Origin: Mycolicibacterium flavescens
GTDB taxonomy: Bacteria > Actinomycetota > Actinomycetes > Mycobacteriales > Mycobacteriaceae
Assembly: GCA_900637135.1 (NCBI GenBank)
Contig: LR134353.1
Coordinates: forward strand, 3,658,001 to 3,722,000
Length of the DNA stretch: 64,000 nucleotides
Reading direction: 5' to 3'
The notes below the pieces were generated by a model. It was given only the letters and a program-made list of their open reading frames with translations. It had not been told where the DNA came from and searched no databases. Below are positions 36,159 through 44,950 of the stretch, one piece after another. Each line of letters starts with the position of its first letter. Position 1 is the stretch's first letter. The position numbers and the translations under genes are program-made.

Positions 36159-37757
36159 TCAGACCACACGTGTCTCGTGGCCCTCCCAATACCGGTCGCG
36201 AAGCAGCCGCTTGTAAAGTTTGCCGTTGGGATCTCTGGGTAGACTGCCGACGAAGTCAACCGTCCGCGGACACTTGTAGGTGGCCAACTCGGCGCGACAG
36301 AATGCGATGAGCCGCGATTCGAGAACAGAGTCAGCAGCGACGTCTGAAGCCAGTTGTACAACTGCTTTGACCGTTTCGCCCATCTCCTCGTCAGGCACCC
36401 CGATTACCGCGACATCGTTGACTGCGGGATGACCCATGAGGATATCTTCGACCTCTTGGGGATAGATATTCACGCCCCCCGACACGATCATGTTCGCCTG
36501 ACGGTCGGTTAGATAGAGATAGCCATCTTCGTCGAGAAATCCCATGTCTCCCAACGTTCGCCACCGGCCGCCGCTGCTCACCGAGGCCGTCTTGACGGGA
36601 TCATTGTGGTATTCGAAGGGGCGGCCACCGGAGAAGTACACAATGCCAACCTCGCCTCGGGGTAGCTCGTCGCCCCCCTCGCCCAGGATCCGGCATTCTT
36701 CCGTCGGTCGCCCGACCGAACCTGGGTGGGCCAGCCACTCCTCGGACGATATGAACGTGGCGCCGAGATCTTCGGTTCCCGAGTAGTATTCGTCGATGAT
36801 CGGCCCCCACCAGTCGATCATCTGCCGCTTCACCGCGACAGCACAAGGTGCCGCCGTATGCAGAACTCTGCGGAGGCTGGACACGTCGTATCGCTCGCGC
36901 TCCGCTCTTGGAAGCCGAAGCATGCGCACGAACATCGTCGGCACAAACTGCGCGTGCGTGACGCGATAGCGTTCGATCAGTTCGAGACATTCGCTCGGAT
37001 CGAACCTCTCCATCACGACGACCGTGCCGCCGACTCGATGCCAGGACATCGACCCGACAAGTGGCGCGGAATGATATAGCGGTGCTGGGCACAGATACAC
37101 CGCGTCGCCCCTGGGGTAATCCGCAGTCAGACTCAGCGCGATCTGCGCAGGCACCGATTCTGGATCGCCGAATGCATTGTCAGGTAGCGGCTTACGTATG
37201 CCCTTTGGACGTCCGGTGGTGCCCGAGGAGTAAAGCATCTCGCGTCCCTCGCGCTCCTCACCGATGGTAAAGGAGGGGTCCGCGGCCAGTACCTCTTCGT
37301 AGCGTTCGAAAGAATCGAACCCACCACCTGTAGCTATACGCACCGGTATTCGAGATGTATCCAGGCGCGAGAGCACCTCAGCCAGCGCCACATCGGAGAT
37401 CAGGGCCTTGGCCCCGCTGTCATCGAGTATGTACTGGACTTCACCAGGGCGCAGGTGACTATTTACCGTGGTGTAGTAGAGGCCGGAGCGCTGCGCCGCC
37501 CAAACGGCTTCTAGGAAGGAGCGGTTGTTACCCATCAGGACAGCAACGTGATCGCCGGCCTCCAGACCGCGAGAACGAAGCGCCCCAGCCAGCCGAGCTG
37601 ACCGGTCCTCGAGTTGGCGATAGGTCACCGTCTCGCCGGTCAATCCCATGATGATCGCCGGCCTGTCCGGCGCCAGAGCAGCGTACGCACGCGGCGACAT
37701 CGCCGGTCTCGTTGAGTGCTCTCGCCGGCTCACCATGTCGACATCGGATTGGACCAT
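36159..37757 (-). CDS. Acyl-CoA ligase (AMP-binding, FadD-type)
   Basis: A 532-residue adenylate-forming enzyme from ATG 37757, or alternatively the in-frame ATG 37736; neither has a strong RBS. The P-loop REMLYSSGTTGRPKGIRKP, the A5 motif YYSGTEDLG, the hinge LTDRQANMIVSGGVNIYP and the C-terminal DPNGKLYKRLL lysine are intact. It converts a carboxylic acid to a CoA ester. It leads the leftward run ligase-LLM-SnoaL and is divergent from an amidohydrolase gene across a region with the AGTTGACTAGGTC motif. Confidence 0.92.
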   Translation of the reverse strand: MVQSDVDMVSRREHSTRPAMSPRAYAALAPDRPAIIMGLTGETVTYRQLEDRSARLAGALRSRGLEAGDHVAVLMGNNRSFLEAVWAAQRSGLYYTTVNSHLRPGEVQYILDDSGAKALISDVALAEVLSRLDTSRIPVRIATGGGFDSFERYEEVLAADPSFTIGEEREGREMLYSSGTTGRPKGIRKPLPDNAFGDPESVPAQIALSLTADYPRGDAVYLCPAPLYHSAPLVGSMSWHRVGGTVVVMERFDPSECLELIERYRVTHAQFVPTMFVRMLRLPRAERERYDVSSLRRVLHTAAPCAVAVKRQMIDWWGPIIDEYYSGTEDLGATFISSEEWLAHPGSVGRPTEECRILGEGGDELPRGEVGIVYFSGGRPFEYHNDPVKTASVSSGGRWRTLGDMGFLDEDGYLYLTDRQANMIVSGGVNIYPQEVEDILMGHPAVNDVAVIGVPDEEMGETVKAVVQLASDVAADSVLESRLIAFCRAELATYKCPRTVDFVGSLPRDPNGKLYKRLLRDRYWEGHETRVV

Positions 37758-37888
37758 TCAGCCGAGGTCCAAGTCGCGGAGGGTCTTCTTGGGAATCTCC
37801 ACTGCGTCGGCCCCCATGGTTTTCCGAGATCTTGCGCACGACAGGACGGGATGTGGCCACGAACCACGTCGGCCAAGACGATAACATA

Positions 37889-37905
37889 GAAATAGTTGAC
37901 TAGGT
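37889..37905. promoter_or_regulatory. AGTTGACTAGGTC motif between divergent genes
   Basis: ATAGTTGACTAGGTC (starting near 37892) is almost identical to the copy near 1038 and lies in the 296-base divergent gap between the acyl-CoA ligase (leftward) and the amidohydrolase (rightward). Downstream hexamers at the expected -10 distance are poor, so an operator serving both genes is more likely than a simple promoter. Confidence 0.45.
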
Positions 37906-38053
37906 CGTATCTCGCGACTTAGCGTTGTGTTTTGAGACTGCCGGTCGGCTGGCCTACGGCGTGTCCGGCGAAGCTCGCAGTGGCGTCAAGCGGTTAAGCC
38001 GCGACGCCCCGCGGTAGGCCTCAGCGAGGTAGAAATCGAGGGTAGGGACGGCG

Positions 38054-39199
38054 ATGGCCACGCGACAAATCCAGGAACGGGTCGCTCCAAGCGAACGGAT
38101 ACCCGTTCGGTGTGTCGACTCAGATGTGCATCCGGCGCCACGCAGTGGCGAGCTGATTCAGTACATACCGGAGCCGTGGCGTAGCAGCTACTTCTTGACG
38201 CGGAAGGCGGGTGAGCAAATCTTCTATGACGCACCCGATTACGCACACGCATCCGCAATGCGAGTGGACGCGTTCCCCTCCGACGGCGAGTTCGCCGGCA
38301 GCGACCCCGATCTTGCCTTCAAGCAGTTGATTATGGAGGCCGGCGCCGACATAGCCGTTCTCGAACCAATTCACGCATCCTGCCGCTTGGCGGAAGCGAC
38401 AGCAGCCATCTGCTATGCGAATAACACTTGGCAGGCCAATCATTGGCTCGATAGCCACAACAACTGGCACGAACGTTGGCGAGGCTCCATCTGTGTGGCG
38501 ATCGAAGACCCTGAAGGTGCGGCCCGCGAGATCGAGCGCTGGGCCGACCACCCTTACATGGCACAGATCCTTATCAACGCCGAGCCGCGGCCGTCATGGG
38601 GAGACCCGAAGTATGACGCCGTGTGGCACGCGGCCACCAAACATGACATCACCGTGAGCTGCCATTTAGGACGAGGCCAGCATGAGGAGCTCCCGCAGCC
38701 ACCGGTGGGCTTCCCCAGCTATAACCACGATTTCATGGTCACCTATTCATTGCTGGCGGCCAATCAGGTGATGAGCCTGATCTTCGACGGGGTTTTCGAC
38801 CGATTCCCCACGCTGCGAATCGTATTCATCGAGCATGCCTTTACTTGGATTCTGCCGCTGATGTGGCGGATGGACGCCATCTATGAAGCCCGCAAGTCCT
38901 GGATGGACATCAAGCGGAGACCTTCCGATTATGTGAAGGACCACATCAAGTTCACCACCCAGCCACTTGACTACCCCGAGGATAAGACTGAGCTCACCAA
39001 GGCGCTCGAGTGGATGGAATGCGAGAAGATCTTGATGTTCAGTTCGGACTACCCGCACTGGACGTTCGACGATCCACGCTGGCTCGTCAAGCACCTGCCG
39101 CAGCACGCAAGAGAAGCCGTGATGTTCGGCAACGGCATCGCGACCTACCATCTCCCTGAGACAGTTCCAGCCATCGAGGGCCAAACTCGGATTTTCTGA
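38054..39199 (+). CDS. Amidohydrolase-2 family protein (ACMSD-like TIM barrel)
   Basis: A 381-residue protein starting at ATG 38054. The first metal motif is DSDVHP, a histidine is in VSCHLGRGQHEE, IEHAFTWILPLMWRMDA gives the usual second-half helix, and SSDYPHWTFDDP holds the last aspartate. The family contains metal-dependent decarboxylases and hydrolases. It is divergent from the acyl-CoA ligase run and is the last intact gene before the boundary at 39.2 kb. It differs substantially from the 19533 copy. Confidence 0.88.
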   Translation: MATRQIQERVAPSERIPVRCVDSDVHPAPRSGELIQYIPEPWRSSYFLTRKAGEQIFYDAPDYAHASAMRVDAFPSDGEFAGSDPDLAFKQLIMEAGADIAVLEPIHASCRLAEATAAICYANNTWQANHWLDSHNNWHERWRGSICVAIEDPEGAAREIERWADHPYMAQILINAEPRPSWGDPKYDAVWHAATKHDITVSCHLGRGQHEELPQPPVGFPSYNHDFMVTYSLLAANQVMSLIFDGVFDRFPTLRIVFIEHAFTWILPLMWRMDAIYEARKSWMDIKRRPSDYVKDHIKFTTQPLDYPEDKTELTKALEWMECEKILMFSSDYPHWTFDDPRWLVKHLPQHAREAVMFGNGIATYHLPETVPAIEGQTRIF

Positions 39200-39306
39200 G
39201 CAGGAGTTCGGAAACCGGCCGTTGGCTGCCGTCGGTTGCCGATGCGTCGCTGGAAGATGTCGATGCGGCATCCAGTACGGCTACCGAGCGGGCGCAGCGT
39301 TTACAG

Positions 39307-39822
39307 TCAGGCGAGCTTTCGCATGTGCAGCGGCATCGTGATGACGACCCTGGCGTTGGTGCCGCAAGCTCCACTGGGTCCCTTCGTGGTGTCGGAGCCG
39401 GTCAAGATGTTTGATTCCGGTTTCCGGAGGCCGCTGGCGTCGACTGGATAGAACATGAACATCTGAGCCCCGGGGGCCGCCGTACCGTCTGGACAAGGCA
39501 CCCAGTTCTCGATAGTTCGGCGCACGATCCAGCGGTCGACCGTGTATTCAAGGGGCGCGGTCCAACCTCGATCACTGGTGACCTCGCCCGTGCATGCAGT
39601 CGGGCTCGAACAGGTCGAAGATATCGTCCAGATGCTGTTCACCGTAGCTTGGTCGAAGTAAACGCTGTTCGTCTTTGCCCTATCTCCATCCGAGGTCACC
39701 GCAAAGTCGCCCTCGAGCTCGATGCCGTACGTCTCCGCGGACGCCACCGTCGATGCCGCAATGCCGCACAGTCCCATCGCCGCTGCGGTGATCGCCGCCG
39801 CGGCGACACGCGCGTTGTCCAT
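39307..39822 (-). CDS. Secreted protein of mycobacterial type
   Basis: A 171-residue protein from ATG 39822 with GAGGAG before it. The N-terminus is a Sec signal peptide (hydrophobic AAAAITAAAMGLCGIAAS, likely cleavage after VASA). The mature part contains four or more cysteines (SSTCSSPTACTG, CPDG, GACG), suggesting disulfides, and motifs NSVYFDQATVNSIWTISSTC and GWTAPLEYTVDRW that I associate with uncharacterised exported mycobacterial proteins. No function can be assigned. It is convergent with the amidohydrolase and unrelated to the catabolic genes around it. Confidence 0.8.
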   Translation of the reverse strand: MDNARVAAAAITAAAMGLCGIAASTVASAETYGIELEGDFAVTSDGDRAKTNSVYFDQATVNSIWTISSTCSSPTACTGEVTSDRGWTAPLEYTVDRWIVRRTIENWVPCPDGTAAPGAQMFMFYPVDASGLRKPESNILTGSDTTKGPSGACGTNARVVITMPLHMRKLA

Positions 39823-39982
39823 GGTCACTCCTCACGTTCAGGAATCATCATATGAGCTGACTGAGTCACACTGAACCAGGGAAGTGAACCACCGACCAGG
39901 GCGCGTCGCCCAGAATTAGCCGATTTTGATCTCCGAGGCGGCACTATTTCGTCCACCCGGCTCCAAGGATTCTCGGCGCCCC

Positions 39983-40069
39983 GGACGCGGGTGGATCACC
40001 GGCCAGGACCTCCAGGTCGACGCCGGCTTCATCATCTCGATGCTCGCGGGCGCACCAGTGCAGCTCTGA
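39983..40069 (+). pseudogene. Orphan C-terminal tail of an SDR
   Basis: The forward frame reads GRGWITGQDLQVDAGF and continues IISMLAGAPVQL to a TGA at 40067. The ITGQxxxVDAGF segment is the conserved C-terminus of classical SDRs, yet nothing SDR-like precedes it; upstream frames are unrelated. It is interpreted as the leftover end of a gene deleted by a rearrangement at this junction. Confidence 0.6.
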
Positions 40070-40097
40070 GAACAGGAACTATCGTCACGTAGCCCTA

Positions 40098-40116
40098 TAC
40101 TGTAAGCTTTACAGTA
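40098..40116. promoter_or_regulatory. TetR-type operator, perfect palindrome
   Basis: TACTGTAAGCTTTACAGTA has perfect 8-base arms TACTGTAA and TTACAGTA around a 3-base spacer. It lies 43 bases before the P450-TetR gene pair. It is the best copy of a site found at four further promoters in the right part. Confidence 0.8.
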
Positions 40117-40159
40117 CCCATGCAGGTTACCTGTCCGGATCAGACGATGGAGATCAGCC

Positions 40160-41368
40160 GTGGATAGCCCCGTACAGGATGTCACGGTCGACGAGACCTT
40201 CGACCTGCTGCGAGACCCCTACCCCTTGTTCGCGCAGAAGCGGCGGGAAACCAGCGGCGTGTTTCGCGGCAGCGTCATGGACTGGTCCCAGGCGCCGGAG
40301 GCGATGCCGGAAAACCTGTATGCGGCCGTGTCTTTCGACGCCGTCAACCGAGTCTTCCGCGACGGCAAGGTCTTCAACTCACATATCTACGACAACACCA
40401 TCGGCCTGTTCATCGGACCGACCATCCTGGCGATGGAGGGCAAGAAGCACTGGGACCACCGCAACCTGGTGTCCTCGGCGTTCAAGTCGAAGTCGTTGGC
40501 GCGCTGGGAACCCGAGGTCGTCCGCCCGGTGGTCACCGCGCTGATCGACGAGTTCATCGACGACGGGCGCGCCGACCTGGTTCGGGATTTCACGTTCGAG
40601 TTCCCGACCCGCGTCATCTCCAAGCTGCTGGGCCTGCCCGAGGACGACCTGCCATGGTTTCGTAAGCGGGCCGTCGAACTGATCAGCTACCACGTCCGAT
40701 ACAAGCGCGCATTCGAGGCGTCCGCCGCGCTGAAGGACTACTTTCTGGCGCAGATCGACAAGCGCAGGTCCAAGCCGACCGAAGACATCATCGGTGACTT
40801 GGTCACCGCCGAGATCGACGGCGAGAAACTCAGCGACGAGTCCATCTACTCGTTCCTGCGGTTGCTGCTTCCCGCCGGCCTGGAAACCACCTACCGGTCG
40901 TCGGGAAACCTGCTGTACCTCTTGCTCACCCGTCCCGAACAATTCGCCGCAGTACAGGCCGACCGGGAGCTCATCGGCCCGGCCATCGAAGAAGGCCTGC
41001 GGTTCGAGACGCCGTTGACCACCGTGCAGCGCTACGCGACCGAGGAGACCGAACTCGAAGGTGTCATTCTCCCCGAGGGTTCGGTGATCGACGTATGCAT
41101 CGGATCGGCCAACCGCGACGAGAACCGTTGGGAGCGTTCCGAGGAGTTCGACATCTTCCGGAAGCGGATACCGCACATCTCCTTCGCCGCGGGTGAGCAC
41201 ACCTGCATGGGTCTGCATCTGGCACGCATGGAGACCCGGGTGGCGCTGGAATGCCTGCTGGACCGGCTCACCAACATCGAACTCGTCACCGACGACAACC
41301 CACACATCGCCGGTCAGCCCTTCCGGTCACCCACCGCGCTCCCCGTGACGTTCGATCCGGTCGGCTGA
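40160..41368 (+). CDS. Cytochrome P450
   Basis: A 402-residue P450 starting at GTG 40160 with GGAG upstream. The I-helix reads LLPAGLETTYRS near residue 238, ExxR appears as EEGLR near 277, and the heme loop FAAGEHTCMG gives C349 as the iron ligand. MEGKKHWDHRNLVSSAFKSK is the C-helix. No ferredoxin is adjacent. It is directly preceded by the TetR-type palindrome and followed after 3 bases by the TetR gene, so it is likely the inducible first step of the right-hand pathway. Confidence 0.93.
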   Translation: MDSPVQDVTVDETFDLLRDPYPLFAQKRRETSGVFRGSVMDWSQAPEAMPENLYAAVSFDAVNRVFRDGKVFNSHIYDNTIGLFIGPTILAMEGKKHWDHRNLVSSAFKSKSLARWEPEVVRPVVTALIDEFIDDGRADLVRDFTFEFPTRVISKLLGLPEDDLPWFRKRAVELISYHVRYKRAFEASAALKDYFLAQIDKRRSKPTEDIIGDLVTAEIDGEKLSDESIYSFLRLLLPAGLETTYRSSGNLLYLLLTRPEQFAAVQADRELIGPAIEEGLRFETPLTTVQRYATEETELEGVILPEGSVIDVCIGSANRDENRWERSEEFDIFRKRIPHISFAAGEHTCMGLHLARMETRVALECLLDRLTNIELVTDDNPHIAGQPFRSPTALPVTFDPVG

Positions 41369-41371
41369 TCC

Positions 41372-42013
41372 GTGGCCAAAGCCGCGAGCGGCCGTACCCG
41401 CCAGCGCCGTGACCGCGGCTCGATCAGTGCCGAGGAGATCCTCGAGGGCGCACTGCAGGTCGCACAGGAGGTCTCGATCGAGAACCTGAGCATGCCGCAG
41501 CTCGCCAAGCACCTCGGCGTCGGCGTCACCAGCATCTACTGGTACTTCCGCCGCAAGGACGATCTTCTCGACGCGATGACCGACCGGGCGTTGGAGCGGT
41601 TCGAGTTCACGGTGCCGACCATCTCGGCGTCGAATTGGCGAGAGTCGTTGCGCGATCACGCCTTGACCATGCGCAAGCGGTTCCGCGCTGACCCGATCCT
41701 CTGCGATCTGGTGTTGATCCGCGGGCAGTACGGACACCGGGCGATGCACGGTGCGCTGCAGAAACTGGGGCAGCCGATCGGGGCACTGGTCGAAGCGGGG
41801 CTCACCGTCGACCAGGCGGCCGAGACGTATGGCGCGATCTCGGTGCACATCCGGGGTTCGGTGGTTCTCGAGCGACTCCAGGAACGCACCGAGGGCTTCC
41901 CCGCCCAGCGCGACGACGGTGGCCGCTACATCGGGTTCGCCGACGACATCGACTTCGGCTACATCCTCGACAGCATTCTTGACCACGCCGAAGCGATCAT
42001 CGCGGCGGCGTAG
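41372..42013 (+). CDS. TetR-family transcriptional regulator (paralog 1)
   Basis: A 213-residue regulator starting at GTG 41372. The helix-turn-helix region LAKHLGVGVTSIYWYFRRKD (about 45-65) is almost identical to that of the second TetR at 61133. The C-terminal ligand domain (about 75-205) includes RFRADPILCDLVLIRGQYG. It is cotranscribed with the P450 behind a perfect palindrome, implying autoregulation. Its 3' end overlaps the convergent ALDH gene by 17 bases. Confidence 0.93.
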   Translation: MAKAASGRTRQRRDRGSISAEEILEGALQVAQEVSIENLSMPQLAKHLGVGVTSIYWYFRRKDDLLDAMTDRALERFEFTVPTISASNWRESLRDHALTMRKRFRADPILCDLVLIRGQYGHRAMHGALQKLGQPIGALVEAGLTVDQAAETYGAISVHIRGSVVLERLQERTEGFPAQRDDGGRYIGFADDIDFGYILDSILDHAEAIIAAA

Positions 42014-43550
42014 CACCCGTCTTCGGCGCCCGGTAGGCCACCGTCTTCGTCTCGAGGTACTGCTCGAAACCCTCGACGCCACACTGCCGTCCGACACCGC
42101 TGCTCTTGAAGCCGCCGAACGGCGCATCCGCCCCGTAGAACATGCCGCCGTTGACCCCGAACGAACCGGTGCGGATGCGACGGGCGATCGCCATCCCCCG
42201 CTCCAGTGAGCGCGACGAAACGGCGCCCGCCAATCCGTATGCGCTGTCGTTGGCGATCCGCACCGCCTCGTCGTCGTCATCGAACGGCAGCACCACCAGC
42301 ACCGGGCCGAACACCTCCTGCTGAGCGATCGCCGCGCTGTTGTCGACGCCGACGATCACCGTGGGCGCCACGTAGTGTCCGTTCGCGAGATGCTCGGGCA
42401 GATCGGCGACAGAACCGCCGCCCGCGGTGATCTCGGCGCCATCGGCGCGCGCCTGCTCGATCGCGTCGAGGACCCGCGTCTTCTGCGCCGCGCTGATCAC
42501 CGGCCCGACCAGGGTGTCGGGATTGACCGGATCCCCCACCGGCACAGCCTGATAGGCCGCGGTGATCGTGTCGACGGCCTCGTCGTAGCGCGACCGGTGC
42601 ACCAGCATGCGCGTCGTCGCAGCACATGCCTGTCCCGCGTGAACGCAGACCCCGACCGCGGATCCGATGATCGCCGCGGGTGGCGCGTCGTCGAGCACGA
42701 TCGACACCGACTTGCCGCCGAGTTCCAGGAACATCCGCTTCATGGTGTCGGCGCCCTGCCGCATGAGCAGCTTGCCCACGGCGGTGGAGCCGGTGAACGA
42801 GATCATGTCGACACGCGGGTCGGTGCCGAGCAGGCCGGCCACGTCGTTCGACGGGGTGGGCACCACGTTGACGACGCCGGGTGGGATGTCGGTGTGCTCG
42901 GCGATGAGCCTGCCGAGCCGGGTGGCGTTCCACGGCGTGTTCGGATCGGGCTTGAGCACGACGGTGTTGCCGGTTGCGAGTGCGGGTCCGAGCTTGTTGA
43001 GGATCACCTCGATCGGGAAGTTGGACGGGGTGATCGCCGCGACGACGCCGACCGGATCCTTGACGACAGTGCGCACGTTCCGGTCACCGAAGAGTCCACC
43101 GCCCTCGAGCGTGCGCTCCCATTCGAAGTCGAGCATCAGGCGCGCGGGGTACCGTAAGCCGTCTGCCAACGGCCAATTCAATTGTGCGGATTGGGTTGTC
43201 ATCGCCGGACAGCCGACCTCGGCGATCAGCTCCTCGCGCAGCTCTTCCTGTTCGGCTTCGATCGCGGCCTGCAGCTGATCGAGGCACCGCGCGCGCAGGC
43301 GTCGATTGGTGGTCCAGTCGGTCTCGTCGAAGGCGTGGCGGGCGGCCGCGATCGCACGATCCATGTCCTCGGCTTCGGCGGCGGCCGTACTCCCCAGCAG
43401 TCGGCCGGTGGCCGGGCTCAGGTTGTCGAACTGTGCACCGGAGGCCGATGACACGAGTTGCCCGTCGATGAGCATCCGCGGTTCGGCGCGTCCCGCGGCG
43501 CGCTCGCCGACCTCGATGCTGGTCTCGGTCCGTTCGTCGACGTCACTCAC
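41997..43550 (-). CDS. NAD(P)-dependent aldehyde dehydrogenase
   Basis: A 517-residue ALDH. GTG 43550 is chosen with GAGGTGCC upstream; a longer frame would run through the palindrome and the divergent gene. LELGGKS carries the general base, C309 in HAGQACAATTR is the nucleophile, and EEVFGPVLVVLPFDDDDEAV and PFGGFKSSGVGRQ are standard. It is clearly paralogous to the ALDH at 14451. It is divergent from the CoA-transferase with a TetR-type site between them, so the aldehyde-to-acyl-CoA step is controlled as a unit. Confidence 0.93.
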   Translation of the reverse strand: MSDVDERTETSIEVGERAAGRAEPRMLIDGQLVSSASGAQFDNLSPATGRLLGSTAAAEAEDMDRAIAAARHAFDETDWTTNRRLRARCLDQLQAAIEAEQEELREELIAEVGCPAMTTQSAQLNWPLADGLRYPARLMLDFEWERTLEGGGLFGDRNVRTVVKDPVGVVAAITPSNFPIEVILNKLGPALATGNTVVLKPDPNTPWNATRLGRLIAEHTDIPPGVVNVVPTPSNDVAGLLGTDPRVDMISFTGSTAVGKLLMRQGADTMKRMFLELGGKSVSIVLDDAPPAAIIGSAVGVCVHAGQACAATTRMLVHRSRYDEAVDTITAAYQAVPVGDPVNPDTLVGPVISAAQKTRVLDAIEQARADGAEITAGGGSVADLPEHLANGHYVAPTVIVGVDNSAAIAQQEVFGPVLVVLPFDDDDEAVRIANDSAYGLAGAVSSRSLERGMAIARRIRTGSFGVNGGMFYGADAPFGGFKSSGVGRQCGVEGFEQYLETKTVAYRAPKTGATPPR

Positions 43551-43584
43551 CGGCACCTCGTAGACTCTCTTTGCGGGACGACTA

Positions 43585-43601
43585 ACTGTAATGCTTACAG
43601 T
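43585..43601. promoter_or_regulatory. TetR-type operator between divergent ALDH and CoA-transferase genes
   Basis: ACTGTAATGCTTACAGT has perfect 7-base arms ACTGTAA and TTACAGT with a 3-base spacer. It lies 35 bases before the ALDH start and 44 bases before the transferase start, so a single bound repressor could block both promoters. Confidence 0.8.
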
Positions 43602-43644
43602 AAGTTTACCCAACAGCCGGAGCACCACGTACGAGGGAGCCGAT

Positions 43645-44871
43645 TTGGTCAAGGTCATGGAGGGCGTGCGCGTCCTCGAGGTCGCACAGTTCACGTTCGT
43701 TCCGGCCGCGGGGGCGATCCTCGCCGATTGGGGCGCCGACGTCATCAAGGTCGAGCACCCGGTGCGCGGTGACACTCAGCGCGGCTTCATCAACATGGGC
43801 GGATTCCAACTCGACCCCAATCGCCATCCGCTGATCGAACACCCCAACCGCGGTAAGCGCAGCGTCGGCATCGACGTGTCGATCCCGGAGGGTCAGGAGG
43901 TGCTCTACGAGATCGCCAAGACCTCCGACGTCTTTCTCACCAATTATCTTCCCGCCCAACGGCAGAAGAACAAGTTCGACGTCGAGCACATTCGCGCCGC
44001 GAACCCCGACATCATCTACGCGCGCGGCAGCGCTTACGGCGACAAGGGACCCGAGCGCGACGCCGGCGGTTTCGACGGCACCGCGTTCTGGACGCGCAGC
44101 GGAGTCGGGCACGCCTTGACCCCCGAGGAGATCGGCGGCGCGCTGTCGCAGGGCATCCCGGCGTTCGGCGACTCGATCGGCGGGATGAACATCGCAGGAG
44201 GGATCTCGGCCGCGCTGTTTCACCGGATGCGTACGGGCGAGGCGGTCGAACTCGACGTCTCGCTGCTGAGCACGGCGTGGTGGGCAGGCGGTGCCAGCAT
44301 GACACAGGGCATGGAGACCGGCGAGACCATGCGCTCGCTGATGCCCGATGCGACGGGACCGAGCGTGAACCCGTTCATGGCCAACTACCTGACCTCCGAC
44401 GGCGGCACGATCAACCTGTGCATCGTCAGCCCGACGGGATACATCCGCGACGCGTTCGAACACCTGGAACTGCCAGAGCTCGCCGACGACCCCCGTTTCA
44501 GCGACGTGATGCCGTTGATCGAAAACGCGGCCGCCGCAGTGGATTTGATTCGTGAGAAGATTCGCAGCAAGCCGTTCGAGTACTGGCGCCAACGGCTGAA
44601 GACGATGAAGGGCCAGTGGGCGCCGTTCCAGAGCTTCCTCGATCTGACCACCGACGAGCAGGCGCTCGCCAACGACATGGTCGTCGAGGTCGAGGCGGCA
44701 GACGGGGGCGAGCCCTTCAAGGTCGTCCGCGGCCCAGTGCAGTTCAACCACGAGCCGCTGGAGACGACGCGTGCGCCGCAGGCCAGCGAGCACACCGAGC
44801 TGGTGCTGATGGACATCGGCATGGACTGGGACCGCATCGAGGCGCTGAAGGAAAAGGGCGCCATCGCGTAG
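43645..44871 (+). CDS. Family III (CaiB/BaiF-type) CoA-transferase
   Basis: A 408-residue protein from TTG 43645, which has GAGGGAG upstream; ATG 43657 is an alternative. MEGVRVLEVAQFTFVPAAGA, LADWGADVIKVEHPVRGD, NRGKRSVGIDVS and DVFLTNYLPAQRQKNKFDVE match the transferase family, and FGDSIGG contains the probable catalytic aspartate. It is clearly paralogous to the transferase at 13249 and likewise lies beside an ALDH, here divergent instead of co-directional. It activates the acid formed by the ALDH by CoA exchange. Confidence 0.9.
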   Translation: MVKVMEGVRVLEVAQFTFVPAAGAILADWGADVIKVEHPVRGDTQRGFINMGGFQLDPNRHPLIEHPNRGKRSVGIDVSIPEGQEVLYEIAKTSDVFLTNYLPAQRQKNKFDVEHIRAANPDIIYARGSAYGDKGPERDAGGFDGTAFWTRSGVGHALTPEEIGGALSQGIPAFGDSIGGMNIAGGISAALFHRMRTGEAVELDVSLLSTAWWAGGASMTQGMETGETMRSLMPDATGPSVNPFMANYLTSDGGTINLCIVSPTGYIRDAFEHLELPELADDPRFSDVMPLIENAAAAVDLIREKIRSKPFEYWRQRLKTMKGQWAPFQSFLDLTTDEQALANDMVVEVEAADGGEPFKVVRGPVQFNHEPLETTRAPQASEHTELVLMDIGMDWDRIEALKEKGAIA

Positions 44872-44881
44872 CGTTCTTCTG

Positions 44882-44944
44882 CGCGAGCGACCGTGTCTGC
44901 CCACGGACGCGCCGCGACAGGTGTGCATTTCGCGGTCGCTCGCG
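44882..44944. repeat. 63-bp palindromic intergenic element, copy 1
   Basis: Perfect 12-base arms CGCGAGCGACCG (44882-44893) and CGGTCGCTCGCG (44933-44944) enclose 39 bases. The same element occurs inverted at 52021-52084. It lies between the convergent transferase and molybdopterin genes, so it could also act as a bidirectional terminator. Confidence 0.65.
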
Positions 44945-44950
44945 GCGAAG

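Larger units (their letters stand above)
39823..40159. other. Boundary intergenic region
   Basis: These 337 bases hold an orphan SDR tail (about 39983-40069) and the first perfect TetR-type palindrome (40098-40116). Gene density and, by eye, GC content both rise from here rightward. Confidence 0.55.

Noticed and set aside
1434..39199. Reading the left part as a biosynthetic cluster because of its P450s, SnoaL and ABM-like proteins
   Set aside because: There is no terpene cyclase, polyketide synthase, NRPS or prenyltransferase; CoA ligases, CoA-transferase, MaoC and ACAD point to degradation.
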